The notes beneath the pieces are model-generated. The model did not search any database. It was not told where the DNA came from and was given only the letters and a program-made list of their open reading frames with translations. Made by a program: the position numbers and the translations under genes. Of a stretch of DNA of 64,000 nt, positions 22,001 through 34,510 are shown piece after piece; the stretch's first letter is position 1; each line of letters starts with the position of its first letter. The stretch is from Leptidea sinapis (lineage: Eukaryota; Arthropoda; Insecta; Lepidoptera; Pieridae): NCBI RefSeq assembly GCF_905404315.1, contig NC_066293.1:325001-389000 (forward strand), read 5' to 3'.

Positions 22001-22742
22001 AGGCGGAACTTCTCGCCATCCAAAAAGCGACAGACGCTATCCTCAACAGGATGGAGGACAGGTTTGCCATATATAGTGATTCCAGAGCGGCCCTTGAAAC
22101 GATAATGAGACCTAATAATATGCACCCATTGACCACAAAAATAAGAATAAACCTAAAAGATTTACACTCTCAAGGCAAATGTTAGACCTATTTTAGGTGA
22201 TAGCTCATATAGGATTAGTTGGCAATGAGAGGGCAGACATTTTGGCTAAGGAGGCTGCTCTGAAATCAAAGAAAAAACCGGAGTATGACAGATGCCCAAT
22301 TTCATTCGCCAAGCGAAGCATACGGATGCGGTCACTCGGCGAATGGAACAGTGAATACCAAACTGGAACCACGGCGAACATAACGAAGATGTTCTTCCCC
22401 GACGCAGTAGTCGCCTACCACACCGTCAGTAAAATAGAAACATCTGCCATAAATACACAGTTATTCACGGGGCATGGGGGTTTCTCGGAATATCTGGCAA
22501 TGTTCAAGTGTAAGGAGAACCCCTCATGCCCTTGTGAACGAGACCAACCCGAATCCATCCCGCATATCCTTTTCGATTGTCCAATTAATGCATTTGAAAG
22601 ATTTAAAGCCGAACAAAAACTGAACACAAAAATAGACAAACATAATATAGCCGAAATATTAGAAAGTAAAAATAGAGATATATTTATAAAATATTCCACG
22701 GCAATAATAAGTAAGGTGATAAAAAGGAATAGAACTAAGTAA
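19076..22742 (+). pseudogene. TRAS-A ORF2 (EN-RT-RNH), copy A1
   Basis: Domains in order: endonuclease (QANLQRK, IQEPYIGS, TSSDHNG), reverse transcriptase (YRPIGLLPILGKIFEKLL; LVSLDIEGAFDSAWW; AYADDVVLIF at about 21136-21165), RNase H (FTDGSK; FQAELLAI; YSDSRAA; then AHIGLVGNERADILA), and a C-terminal finger (CPC...HILFDC). Lesions: the catalytic GDSN motif of the endonuclease is replaced by GDADG with an 8-bp loss and frameshift near 19500; TAA at 19870-19872; TGA at 20359-20361; a frameshift near 22180; and TAG just after it (TTTTAGGTG). The usual PQG of RT motif B is VQW (21046-21054). It cannot make a full protein. In an intact element it would nick telomeric DNA and reverse-transcribe the RNA there. 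Confidence 0.92.
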
Positions 22743-23220
22743 AATGTAATGAGAATTGAATTGGATTGAATTGTGTAAATATTATGAGAATATGTGGACT
22801 AGCATATAAACCGAAAGTGTATATAAATGTATTAGATTTAAGTAGACAATAAGCGATCACATATTATATATTGTAAAAAAAAATGTAATAGATTATAAGT
22901 TCATTATGTAAATAGTTTATAAAAAATTGTATTAAAATTGTCACCATAATTACTGAATTACCCAAATAAAGAATAGATTAAGTAAGCTAGGGTACCGGGA
23001 AATCCCACCCGGAATATATGAAAGAAAGAGATGAATAAAAGAAAGAACAAGTATGAAGCATAAAAGTGATGCAGCAAATGCGAGACTCGGTATGAACGAT
23101 ATTAGATGTCACAGTCTGCGCCATTGCCGGCGGAGGAAGTAGAATAAGCTAAGTAGATCCTCGGCCCTGGAGCAAAAGCTGCCAGGGAGGTAGGCCTACT
23201 AGGTGCCAAAAAAAAAAAAA
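22743..23220 (+). mobile_element. TRAS-A A1 3' untranslated region
   Basis: AT-rich, no gene. It ends with a hairpin (CCCTGGAGC at 23165-23173, loop AAAA, GCTGCCAGGG at 23178-23187), then the 10-bp palindrome GTAGGCCTAC (23190-23199), then TAGGTGCC and 13 A residues. The same terminal block, with a GAAA loop, ends TRAS-B. It is a likely recognition structure for the reverse transcriptase. Confidence 0.85.
23165..23199 (+). other. TRAS-A 3'-terminal hairpin and palindrome
   Basis: A stem of CCCTGG with CCAGGG and AGC with GCT, one bulged G and an AAAA loop, followed at once by the palindrome GTAGGCCTAC. It lies about 8 bases before the poly(A). Probable template recognition structure, by analogy with the 3' motif requirement known for SART1. 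Confidence 0.65.
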
Positions 23221-23252
23221 CCTAACCTAACCTAACCTAACCTAACCTGACC
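23221..23252 (+). repeat. Telomeric (CCTAA) array A1/B2
   Basis: About six CCTAA units with one CCTGA variant at the right end, between the poly(A) of A1 and TRAS-B fragment B2. The same CCTGA variant occurs at 45201-45232 but not after A3 or A4. Confidence 0.95.
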
Positions 23253-23614
23253 TTCTCCGCACTCATGGCCCAAATCATCACGGGCCATGGCGGCTTCTCG
23301 GCGTATCTCGACCGGTTTGGACTGAAGGATAGCCCAGTGTGCATATGCGACGGTCAAACGGACGAAAACGCATTGCACCTGGTGCTCGACTGCCCTAAGT
23401 TCGGCCGGTGGAGATTCGACCTGGAAGTTCAAAGCGGAAGTGGCCGTTCTTGAGGCCAACCTTCCTTTGCTTATAAACAAGCCAAATAGGAAGCTGTTTG
23501 AGGCGTTTTGTGTTAGGATTCTTATGGATGTGCTGCCAAGAAACGGCAGCAACATAAATGTTAATAAGTTTAGATTGTAAATAGTTAGCTGTAAAAATTT
23601 AAACTGATGTAAAT
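23253..23614 (+). pseudogene. TRAS-B fragment B2, cut by satellite
   Basis: It starts at the same base as the other TRAS-B fragments and reads the ORF2 C-terminus, but an extra A near 23440 (GCGGAAGTGG versus GCGGAGTGG) shifts the frame. The 3' region is cut 34 bp after the stop codon, at GATGTAAAT, and satellite follows directly (CCATCGGCGGCCATCTTGG). This is the breakpoint that closes the first large duplication unit. Confidence 0.9.
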
Positions 23615-26600
23615 CCATCGGCGGCCATCTTGGATTTGAAAAATGATCACAAAATCGTTCTCTGCACCCTCGAGAACCTCGGATACGATACCCATAATGA
23701 AGTTATCATAATTAAGAGCGGCGGCCATCTTGGATTTAAAAATGATCACAAAATCGTTCTCAGCACCCTCGAGAAACTCGGATACGATACCAATAATGTA
23801 GTTATCATACTTTTGAGCGGCAGCCATCTTGGATTTGAAAACTGATCACAAAATCGTTCTCTGCACCCTCGAGAACCTCGGGTACGATATCCATATTGCT
23901 GAAATCATAATTTTGTGCGGCGGCCATCTTGGATTAGAAAAATGATCACAAATTCGTTCTCAGCACCCTCGAGAACCTCGGATACGATACCCATAATGTA
24001 GTTATTATACTTTTGAGCGGCAGCCATCTTGGATTTGAAAACTGATCACAAAATTGTTCTCTGCACCCTCGAGAACCTAGGATACGATACCCTTAATCTA
24101 TTTATCATAATTTTGAGCGGCGACAATCTCGGATTTAAAAATGATCCCAAAATTGTTTCCTGCACCCTCGAGAACCTAGGACACGATATCCATATTGCTG
24201 AAAACATTATTGTTTGCAGCAGCCCTCTTGGATTTCAAAAATGATCACAGCATTGTTCTCTGCACTTTCGAGAACCTCGGACACGATATCCATATTGCTA
24301 AAATCATAATTTTGTGCGGCGGCCATCTTGGATTTAAAAATGATCACAAAATCGTTCTCAGCACCCTCGAGAAACTCGGATACGATACCAATAATGTAGT
24401 TATCATACTTTTGAGCGGCAGCCATCTTGGATTTGAAAACTGATCACAAAATCGTTCTCTGCACCCTCGAGAACCTCGGGTACGATATCCATATTGCCTA
24501 AATCATAATTTTGTGCGGCGGCCATCTTGGATTAGAAAAATGATCACAAATTCGTTCTCAGCACCCTCGAGAACCTCGGATACGATACCCATAATGTAGT
24601 TATCATACTTTTGAGCGGCAGCCATCTTGGATTTGAAAACTGATCACAAAATTGTTCTCTGCACCCTCGAGAACCTAGGATACGATACCCTTTATCTATT
24701 TATCATAATTTTGAGCGGCGACAATCTCGGATTTAAAAATGATCCCAAAATTGTTTCCTGCACCCTCGAGAACCTAGGACACGATATCCATATTGCTGAA
24801 AACATTATTGTTTGCAGCAGCCCTCTTGGATTTCAAAAATGATCACAGCATTGTTCTCTGCACTTTCGAGAACCTCGGACACGATATCCATATTGCTAAA
24901 ATCATAATTTTGTGCGGCGGCCATCTTGGATTTGAAAACTGATCACAAAATTGTTCTCTGCACCCTCGAGAACCTAGGATACGATACCCTTAATCTATTT
25001 ATCATAATTTTGAGCGGCGACAATCTCGGATTAAAAAATGATCCCAAAATTGTTTCCTGCACCCTCGAGAACCTAGGACACGATATCCATATTGCTGAAA
25101 ACATTATTGTTTGCAGCAGCCCTCTTGGATTTCAAAAATGATCACAGCATTGTTCTCTGCACTTTCGAGAACCTCGTACACGATATCCATATTGCTTAAA
25201 TCATAATTTTGTGCGGCGGCCATCTTGGATTTGAAAAATGATCACCAAATCGTTCTCTGCACCCTCGAGAACCTCGGGTACGATATCCATATTGCTGAAA
25301 TCATAATTTTGTACGGCGGCCATCTTGGATTTGAATTATGATCACAAATTCGTTCTCAGCACCCTCGAGAACCTCAGATACGATACCCATAATGAATTTA
25401 TCATACTTTTGAGCGGCGGCCATCTTCGATTTGAAAAATGATTACAAAATCGTTCTCTTCACCCTCGAGAACCTCGGATACGATACCCATAATGTAGTTA
25501 TCATAATTTTGAGCGGTGACCATCTCGGATTTAAAAATGATCCCAAAATTGTTTCGTGCACCCTCTAGAACCTCGGACACGATATCCATATTGCTGAAAA
25601 CATTATTGTTTGCGGCAGCCCTCTTGGATTTCAAAAATGCTCACAGAATTGTTCTCTGCACCCTCGAGAACCCCGTACACGATATCCATATTGCTGAAAT
25701 CATAATTTTGTGTGGCGGCCATCTTGGATTTGAAAAATGATCACAAAATCGTTCTCAGCACCCTCGAGAACCTCAGATACGATACCCATAATGAAGTTAT
25801 CATACTTTTGAGCGGCGGCCATCTTCTATTGGATTTCAAAAATGATCACAGAATTGTTCTCTGTACCCTCGATAACCTCGGACACGATATCCATATTGCT
25901 AAAATCATAATTTTTTGCGGCGGCCATCTTGGATTTGAAAAATCATCACCAAATCGTTCTCTGCACCCTCGAGAACCTCTTGTACGATATCCATATTGCT
26001 GAAATCATAATTTTGTGCGGCGGCCATCTTGGATTTGAAAAATGATCACAAAATTGTTCTCTGCACCCTCGAGAACCTCGGATACGATACCCATAATGAA
26101 GTTATCATAATTAAGAGCGGTGGCCATCTTGGATTTAAAAATGATCACAAAATCGTTCTCAGCACCCTCGAGAACCTCGGACACGATATCCATATTGCTG
26201 AAATCATAATTTTGTGCGGCGGCCATCTTGGATTTGAAAAATGATCATTAAATCGTTCTCTTCACCCTCGAGAACCTCGGATACGATACCCATAATGTAG
26301 TTATCATAATTTTGAGCGGCGGCCATCTTGGATTTAAAAATGACCACAAAATCGTTCTGTGCACTCTCGAGAATCTCGGATACGATACCAATTTTTTTGT
26401 GATCATGATCTTGCACGGCGGCCATCTCGGATTTAAAAATGATCCCAAAATTGTTTTCTCCACACTCGAGAACCTCGGACACGATATCCATATTGCTGAA
26501 AACATAATTTTTTGCGGCAGCCCTCTTGGATTTCAAAAATGATCACAGAATTGTTCTCTGCACCTTCGAGAACCTCGGACACGATATCCATATTGCTGAA

Positions 26601-28742
26601 ATCATAATTTTGTGCGGCGGCCATCTTGGATTTGAAAAAGATCACAAAATCGTTCTCTGCACCCTCGAGAACCTCGGATACGATACCCATAATGAAGTTA
26701 TCATAATTAAGAGCGGCGGCCATCTTGGATTTAAAAATGATCACAAAATCGTTCTCAGCACCCTCGAGAAACTCGGATACGATACCAATAATGTAGTTAT
26801 CATACTTTTGAGCGGCAGCCATCTTGGATTTGAAAACTGATCACAAAATCATTCTCTGCACCCTCGAGAACCTCGGGTACGATATCCATATTGCTGAAAT
26901 CATAATTTTGTGCGGCGGCCATCTTGGATTAGAAAAATGATCAGAAATTCGTTCTCAGCACCCTCGAGAACCTCGGATACGATACCCATAATGTAGTTAT
27001 CATACTTTTGAGCGGCGGCCATCTTGGATTTGAAAACTGATCACAAAATTGTTCTCTGCACCCTCGAGAACCTCTGATACGATACCCAAAATGTAATTAT
27101 CATAATTTTGAGCGGCGACAATCTCGGATTTAAAAATGATCCCAAAATTGTTTCCTGCACCCTCGAGAACCTAGGACACGATATCCATATTGCTGAAAAC
27201 ATTATTGTTTGCAGCAGCCCTCTTGGATTTCAAAAATGATCACAGCATTGTTCTCTGCACTTTCGAGAACCTCGTACACGATATCCATATTGCTTAAATC
27301 ATAATTTTGTGCGGCGGCCATCTTGGATTTGAAAAATGATCACCAAATCGTTCTCTGCACCCTCGAGAACCTCGGGTACGATATCCATATTGCTGAAATC
27401 ATAATTTTGTACGGCGGCCATCTTGGATTTGAATTATGATCACAAATTCGTTCTCAGCACCCTCGAGAACCTCAGATACGATACCCATAATGAATTTATC
27501 ATACTTTTGAGCGGCGGCCATCTTCGATTTGAAAAATGATTACAAAAGCGTTCTCTTCACCCTCGAGAACCTCGGATACGATATCCATAATGTAGTTATC
27601 ATAATTTTGAGCGGTGACCATCTCGGATTTAAAAATGATCCCAAAATTGTTTCGTGCACCCTCTAGAACCTCGGACACGATATCCATATTGCTGAAAACA
27701 TTATTGTTTGCGGCAGCCCTCTTGGATTTCAAAAATGCTCACAGAATTGTTCTCTGCACCCTCGAGAACGTCGGACACGATATCCATATTGCTGAAATCA
27801 TAATTTTGTGTGGCGGCCATCTTGGATTTGAAAAATGATCACAAAATCGTTCTCAGCACCCTCGAGAACCTCAGATACGATACCCATAATGAAGTTATCA
27901 TACTTTTGAGCGGCGGCCATCTTCGATTTGAAAAATGATTACAAAATCGTTCTCAGCACCCTCGACAACCTCAGATACGATACCCATAATGAATTTGTCA
28001 TACTTTTGAGCGGCGGCCATCTTTGATTTGAAAAATGATTACAAAATCGTTCTCTTCACCCTCGAGAACCTCGGATACGATACCAATAATGTAGTTATCA
28101 TAATTTTGAGCGGCAGCCATCTTGGATTTAAAAATGATCACAAAATCGTTCTGTGCAATCTCGAGAACCTCGGATACGATACTCATATTTTTGTGATCAT
28201 AATCTTGCACGGCGGCCATCTCGGATTTAAAAATGATCCCAAAATTATTTTCTGCACCCTCGAGAACCTCAGACACGATATCCATATTGCTGAAAACATT
28301 ATTGTTTGCGGCAGCCCTCTTGGATTTCAAAAATCATTACAGAATTGTTCTCTGCACCCTCGAGAACCTCGGACACGATATCCATATTGCTTAAATCATA
28401 ATTTTGTGCGGCGGCCATCTTGGATTTGAAAAATCATCACCAAATCGTTCTCTGCACCCTCGAGAACCTCTGGTACGATATCCATATTGCTGAAATCATA
28501 ATTTTGTACGGCGGCCATCTTGGATTTGAAAAATGATCACAAAATCGTTCTCTTCACTCTCGAGAACCTCGGATACGATACCCATAATGTAGTTATCATA
28601 ATTTTGAGCGGCGGCCATCTCGGATTTAAAAATGATCCCAAAATTGTTTTCAGCACCCTCGAGAACCTCGGACACGATATCCATATTGCTGAAAACATTA
28701 TTGTTTGCGGCAGCCCTCTTGGATTTCAAAAATGATCACAGA
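23615..28742. repeat. Satellite block 2, 99/100-bp monomers
   Basis: Same monomer family as 1-8190, about 51 copies. It aligns to block 1 with changing offsets: 22648 bp at the left (24029 to 1381), 21252 bp in the middle (26204 to 4952), 20757 bp (27499 to 6742) and 20552 bp at the right end (28028 to 7476). Each change marks a loss or gain of whole monomer groups, as expected for unequal exchange within a duplicated block. Confidence 0.96.
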
Positions 28743-28746
28743 GGTG

Positions 28747-29661
28747 CCGCTGCTTAGCAGCGGTGAGTGCCCAAGCATACGTTGCGCCCCCCGCTACCGC
28801 ATCCTTGGACAGTGTGATGACCACCGCTGCAGTTGAAGGTGGCCTGAGGCTCACCTTCGCTTTGGGCGATCCTGCCAGCCCATCTCCCTTTGTCGGCTTC
28901 ACCGACTTCACCGGCTCCCCTGGCTTGGTGGACTCAGTCGCACGTATCCGGCGGATTCCAGCCTGCGCCTGCTGAGCCGGATTAGCCGGCGCGGTCAACG
29001 TCGTGTTGACCGTTGTTGGAGCAGGCTGCGTCCTCTTCTTTTTTCCCCTCGCCGCCACCTTGGTCCACGAATCGGCTTGAGGATTTGCCGCTGGGACAGG
29101 GGGGCCCTGGGGAGCTTCCTCTCTAGTGCTCCGCTCGACCTGCCTGGTGGCAGCTGCCAGGGGCGGCCGGACCACCAGTGCCGGCAGCAACCGGTCTTCG
29201 ATACCAGCCAGCTTGGCGACCATCATCTCGCCGATGGTTCGTGCCAGGTCACCCTTCAGACCTTCGACCACCTACTTGATGATGGCTGCCTCCGAGGATG
29301 GAGCCTCCGCCACCACTGTGTCCTCCACAGCCTTGCGTTCCGAGAACTCCCTGCGCATGGCCTTCAGGTCATTCTCAAGGTCGGTGAGCCGCGCTCTCAT
29401 GCGATTGTTGTCGTTTGACAATCGCCGCGCTTCATCGCGGAGCTGCCGCGACTCCTCTTCTGCGGTCCTTGCCGTCAGGACCTCAACCATCTCCGCCATA
29501 TCTTTGGCGGCAATCTTAAGGTCGCGCACGTAGCCACCTTTCAGGTTGCCCGACTTTAAGGCGATGTCCAGGATCTTCTGGGACCGCTTATTCGCCCGTT
29601 GTAGGATTTCGAACCCCGCCATCCTCTCCAGGTCCTTGCCTAGAATCTCATCCGAGATTCC
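28747..29661 (-). pseudogene. SART-like gag fragment, second copy
   Basis: Repeat of 8195-9109 at an offset of 20552 bp, with the same TAG (29272-29274), the same satellite junction on the left and the same internal-deletion junction on the right. Only a few substitutions are seen, for example GGTGAGCCGC versus GGTGACCCGC near 29385. It was copied as DNA with its lesions. Confidence 0.9.
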
Positions 29662-29826
29662 GAACGCTCGAAAGAAAAACTAATAACTGTATTCGTCGTT
29701 TAAACGTTCGGCGCGTCTTTTGATATATAGCAAGTATATATACACAAGCTATATACACACCAAAAGCCGTCGTGAACGCGGAGCGAAGTGAAAACGATGT
29801 TGCCACTGCGACCGCACAACGACTTC
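29662..29826 (-). mobile_element. SART-like 5' leader piece, second copy
   Basis: Repeat of 9110-9274. It ends GACTTC against the telomeric repeat. Same deletion junction to gag as in the first copy. Confidence 0.85.
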
Positions 29827-29852
29827 AACCTAACCTAACCTAACCTAACCCA
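29827..29852 (+). repeat. Telomeric (CCTAA) array, second copy
   Basis: Repeat of 9275-9300, same unit number and same terminal CCCA, between head-to-head SART-like and TRAS-C 5' ends. Confidence 0.95.
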
Positions 29853-30471
29853 CTTGTGACTAAACCATTGAGTCGTCTACATATAGCTCCCAGTAAAAAA
29901 ATCTTTAAAGTGGTAAATAGTGCTTTAATTGTGATAAAAATTGGTACAGTGTATTGTTATTACATAAATCACCGGGATTATTGTTGCCAAAAGTTTTGCA
30001 CAGCGCACTCCTAAGTTACAGGACCTAGACTTTCTGTCAGTTTCCCTGAGTTGTTGCTGTAGTGATCAAGGAACTGATTACTAATCCCGCTAGTGCTTAT
30101 CAAGACCAATCCAGCAAAGCAAAAATCATCAAAATCGGACGGAGGATCACGAAGATATTGAAGGATAAATGTGCGGCCCATAACCTCGAAGGCTTTGTAT
30201 AGGAGCAGAAAGCACGCGGCGCCACGAGGTTGTTGGAAAAAATCAGACAAGCCAAGTGACAAGTGTCATCCGTCACCCTTCAACTGTCTTCGTACCACAG
30301 ACCACTGATACGTCTTTAAGGAAAATATAGATCCGACATATCATCGACGACGGAACAAGGAAGTCATCCAAATACATCGGCAAGACATCAGGCAAAACAC
30401 CAGAGGTACAACCCACCCCTTCCCCCTCACTAACCATTAATCCTGGTCATCTCCACCCACATACCGATTAC
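29853..30471 (+). mobile_element. TRAS-C 5' leader, second copy
   Basis: Repeat of 9301-9919 with single-base differences (for example GGAGGATCACG versus GGAGTATCACG). No gene seen. The C-rich tract near 30477 differs slightly from the first copy. Confidence 0.6.
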
Positions 30472-31571
30472 TTGCCCCCCCCCCTCCCCCTCCCCACTCT
30501 AACAAAAATAACAACCTATCCCAATAGTCTTCCCGTGAAACCGGCAGTGGCACCCTGGCGCAAGCGCTCCAATGGGAGGCGGGTGCGGATTTCCACACTC
30601 CGCCATCTGGAGGACGCTCAGCAAGCGCTGGGGAGCTCGAGAGCCCAACGGCAACACTTTTAAAAGAAGCTAACCGAGTCTACCAGCGGGCTAAAGAAGA
30701 GCTAGAGAAGTCCGGAAACTTAAAAGGGTCAATAAAATCGCCCGTGATAGAGGGCCTCAATTTCCTGTACTAGGCTACTTTACAGGTCAACAGTGTGCGG
30801 CGCGATCTCCAGTTGGAGATCGCAAACATCAAGAGGAGGTACGCAGTAAGTCGCCCGATGATTCGAGCGACAACGTTGTCACCAAAATAAAGGTGGCCGT
30901 CGACGCTACCAAAACCGGCGCCAAGGTCGACAGTGTCCGCAAGGTCCGCAACAAGAAGGTGGTGCTCACTTGCGGCACAAGAACTGAGGTCGAGGCTGTG
31001 AAGACGCGACTCGGGGCTAACTCAGGCCTTCAAGTCCAAGAGGCAAAGAGGAAAAATCCGATGATTATCATCCGAGACGTCCTCGCTTGCCTCAAGGATG
31101 AGGAGGTCACAGCAGCCCTACGAGCCCAAAATAAGGAGCTCCAACGAGAACGATAAAGACCAACAAACGACGGAAACATGTTTCCGTCGTAGGTGCCGCA
31201 ATCCGCACCTCACACATGTCGTCCTGCGTGTGGCCCCCCAACTGTGGCGTCGCATGACGGACGAGGGGTTCGTCCACCTTGACCTCAAGCGGTCGAAGGT
31301 CGAGGACTTCTCGCCCCTCATACAGTGCTCAAAGTGCCTATCCTTTGGACACGGGCGGCGCCACTGTAAAGAGTCGACTGACCTTTGCAGTCACTGCGGG
31401 GGACCACATGTTAGGAGCGAATGCCCCGACTATGTCGTAGGGGAGCCGCCCAGCTGCATTAACTGCCGTCACGCTAAGCTGGATAAGACGGACCACGGTG
31501 CGTTTAGCAGTGACTGTCCGGTGGGGCGAAAATGGGATGCCATTGCCCGCCTCGGCGTGTGCTACTGCTAA
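30472..31571 (+). pseudogene. TRAS-C gag, degenerate, second copy
   Basis: Repeat of 9920-11019. The same stops and frameshift separate the frames 30893-31156 and 31098-31571, and the same three zinc knuckles and terminal TAA are present. It is followed by the same abrupt switch to antisense SART-like ORF2 at about 31579. Confidence 0.88.
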
Positions 31572-31578
31572 GGGCACC

Positions 31579-32552
31579 GCGGTGATAAATCCAGGAGGTC
31601 GCGGGCCCAGGGATGCTGCTTTAAGGCACATGATACGGGCCCCTATGCTTTCGGTGCGTAGGACGGCTAGCTCCTGTGACCACCAGAAAACAGCCGTCCT
31701 GCGCGGGGCCCTCTTCCAACGTGGCATCGAAGAGTCCGAGAGGGACTTCATCGCCCTCTTAAAGTCAAGAGCCAGCGCTTCCACGTCGTCCGTCATAGCT
31801 GGGCCTCCGGGCCTCAGCCACGATCTTATGATCGCTACCTCCTCGGCCAATTCCCGATCAAGGTGACTAATCACCCATCTCGGGAAGGCCGAGTTCACCC
31901 CCGCCGGTGGGATCCCAGGAGCCGGGCAGCAGCTAGATGTGAGGACCCCCAGTCGGATGTACCTATGGTCCGACAGGGTCTCCACATCCTCCACCACCCG
32001 CCAGCCAGGGGAGGCGAGGGTAATGTCAACTATCGATGCCCCCTGAGGCCTCACGCACGTCGCTACTCCCCCGGTGTTAAGAACGACGAGACCCAGCTCA
32101 GCCGCCCATGCCACCAAGGGAGCACCTCGCACTCCGGTCATGGTGTCGCCCCAACTGCGTGAGCGACAGTTAAAGTCCCCCATGAACAATATGAGGCGGG
32201 ACCTGGCCCTCCTGATGGCCGGCCCAAGGCAGCCCAGGAAGCCCTCAAACTCCCACAGAGGTCTGTGAGGGGAAAAATATACCCCCACCACTGTTAGAGG
32301 GCCCCAGTGTGCTACGACAAAGCCATCCCCCCTTTCCCGAGCTATCAGGGGCCGACCCCCTGACCGTGCAACAATAGCGACCAAGCCATGAGAGTCAGCC
32401 GCCCAATTACTTCTCTCGGGAGGACTATATGGCTCCACCGCTACCGCCACATCCACACCCCACTCGGCCATTGACTGCAGGAATAAGTCCTGTGCCCCAG
32501 CCGAGTGATTGAGGTTCCCCTGGAGGAGCTCGAACAGTGTCGTACCGTCCAT
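31579..32552 (-). pseudogene. SART-like ORF2 endonuclease, second copy
   Basis: Repeat of 11027-12000. All endonuclease motifs are present (GNLNHS, VEPYSPP, MGDFNCRS, SDHRY). It is truncated at the same junction before the reverse transcriptase. The ATG at 32552-32550 overlaps the ORF1 stop. Confidence 0.9.
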
Positions 32553-34510
32553 TACGACGACATTTGTTCAAGCTCCCCCTGAGGAGCAACCGTACCCTCC
32601 AAACTGGTGGGCGCGCTCGGTGCGCTCGGTTCCATGGACATGGCGGGGGCCGGCACCCCCGTTCTCGATGTGTTCCTTTTAATAAGCGGGGGGTTGCACC
32701 TCCTCCCCCCCATGCGGTGTCCTGCGGGTGCTCCGGCATCGGCACAGACGTCACACCTTGGCTCCTCGGTGCAACTTTGTGCGAGGTGCCATGCCTTACC
32801 ACAGCGACAACAAAGGCCGCTGCGGTCCTAAGCAGTACACGTTGCACTGCCATGTCCAATGCCGTAGCACCGGAAGCACCGTAAAGGCCTAGCCTCAAGG
32901 AGGGTGACCCGTACGGTGCTCCATCCGATGCAAAGGCGATCCTGCATGATCGCCTTTGCTGCTGTGGTGGGGCACTTTACTATCGTGCTGCCCATGGAGA
33001 TACGCCCCGCACGCACATGTTCGCGGGGAACATTCCCCCTGTCAGCAACGGCCCCCACCACGTCATCTAGCGTCACGCTGTCTTCCAGCCCGCTGATCCG
33101 TATATCCACGGATTTCACAGGCCGGTTGACAGTCGCGATCCCTGCTAGTGCTCCCCGTATTTCCTCAGCAAGCCTATCAGCTTGCTGAGACCGCTCGGGC
33201 CCCCCAATTTCGAGAATTCGGCTTCCCAGGGCCGTTTTCCGCGTGCGGACCTCCTTCACCCCTATGTCCGCCAAGCTGACCCGCTGCTTAGCAGCGGTGA
33301 GTGCCCAAGCATACGTCGCGCCCCCTGCTACCGCATCCTTCGACAGGGTGATGACCACCGCAGCAGTTGAAGGCGGCTTGAGGCTCACCTTTGCTTTGGG
33401 TGGTCCTGTCAGCCCATCACCCTTGGTCGGCTTCACCGGCTCCACTGGCTTGGTGGACTCAGTCGCGCGTATCCGGCGGACACCAGCACGCGCCTGCGGA
33501 GCCGGATTAGCCGGCGCGGTCAATGTCGTGTTGGCCGTTGGCGGAGCAGGCTGCGTTACCTTCTTCTTCCCCCTAGCCGTCACCTTGGTCCAAGAATCGG
33601 CTTGAGCATTTGCCGCTGGGACTTTAGGGGGGCCCTGGGGAGCTTCCACTGAAATAAGCACTGAGGTGTCCGCTCTAGTGCTCCGCTCGACCTGCCTGAC
33701 GGCAGCTGCCAGGGGCGGCCGGACCACCGGTGCCGGCAGCAACCGGTCTTCGATACCGGCCAGCTTGGCGTCCATCATCTCGCCGATGGTTCGTGCCAGG
33801 TCACCCTTCAGACCTTCGAACACCTTCTTGATGATGGCTGCCTCCGAGGATGGAGCCTCCGCCACCACTGTGTCCTCCACAGCCTTGCGTTCCGAGAACT
33901 CCCTGCGCATGGCCTTCAGGTCATTCTCAAGGTCAGTGACCCGCGCTCTCAGGCGATTGTTGTCGTTTGACAACCGCCGCGCTTCATCGCGGAGCTGCCG
34001 CGACTCCTCTTCTGCGGTCCTTAAAGTCAGGACCTCAACCATCTCCGCCATATCTTTGGCGGCAATTTTAAGGTCGCGCACGTAGCCACCCTTCAGGTTG
34101 CCCGACTTTAAGGCGATGTCCAAAATCTTTTGGGACCGCTTATTCGCACGTTGCAGGATTTCAAACCCCGCCATCCTCTCCAGGTCCTTGCCTAGAATCT
34201 CATCTGAGATTCCAGGCTCAGCATCAAGCTCAACAGCAGCAGGCTTCCGGAAAGCCTGGCTCCTGAGCTTCTTCTCTAACTCGTTTTCTAGTTCTTTCTC
34301 CCTACTTTCTTTTAGCAATCGTTTGGCCTGAGCCAACCCTGCTGTGTGACCAGCAGCCTTTTTTTTGGCCTTATTGGCCCTCCTCTCCACGAATTCCTCG
34401 GTCTCAGTAGCCGAGGCTTGGTCGGAATTACTCGACCGCTTATAAAACGACCGTTTCCGGCCAGCACCGTATTCAGAGCAACTCGACTCATTTAAGCTAT
34501 CCGTGTCCAT
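32552..34510 (-). pseudogene. SART-like ORF1 with TAG, second copy
   Basis: Repeat of 12000-13958 with the same TAG (32830-32828) after the first zinc knuckle. A few residue differences are visible (GVKEVRTRK versus GVKEDRTRK; GAVADRGN versus GAVAARGN; TVVAEAP versus TVVVEAP). The frame after the TAG stays open to the TAATG. Confidence 0.9.

Larger units (their letters stand above)
16134..23220 (+). mobile_element. TRAS-A copy A1, near full length
   Basis: A 7.1-kb non-LTR element inserted in (CCTAA)n. Its 5' end AGTCGCATCGC follows CTAACC, and its poly(A) (23208-23220) is followed by CCTAACC. Parts: 1.6-kb leader, intact ORF1 (17726-19075), ORF2 with endonuclease, reverse transcriptase, RNase H and zinc finger (broken), and a 480-bp 3' region. 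The orientation relative to the telomeric repeat matches TRAS of Bombyx. This is the only copy without the jockey-like insertion in gag and serves as the reference for the others. Confidence 0.92.

Noticed and set aside
23040..23140. tRNA-like or SINE sequence in the TRAS-A 3' region
   Set aside because: I looked for A and B box patterns and a cloverleaf and saw none; only the terminal hairpin and palindrome are convincing.
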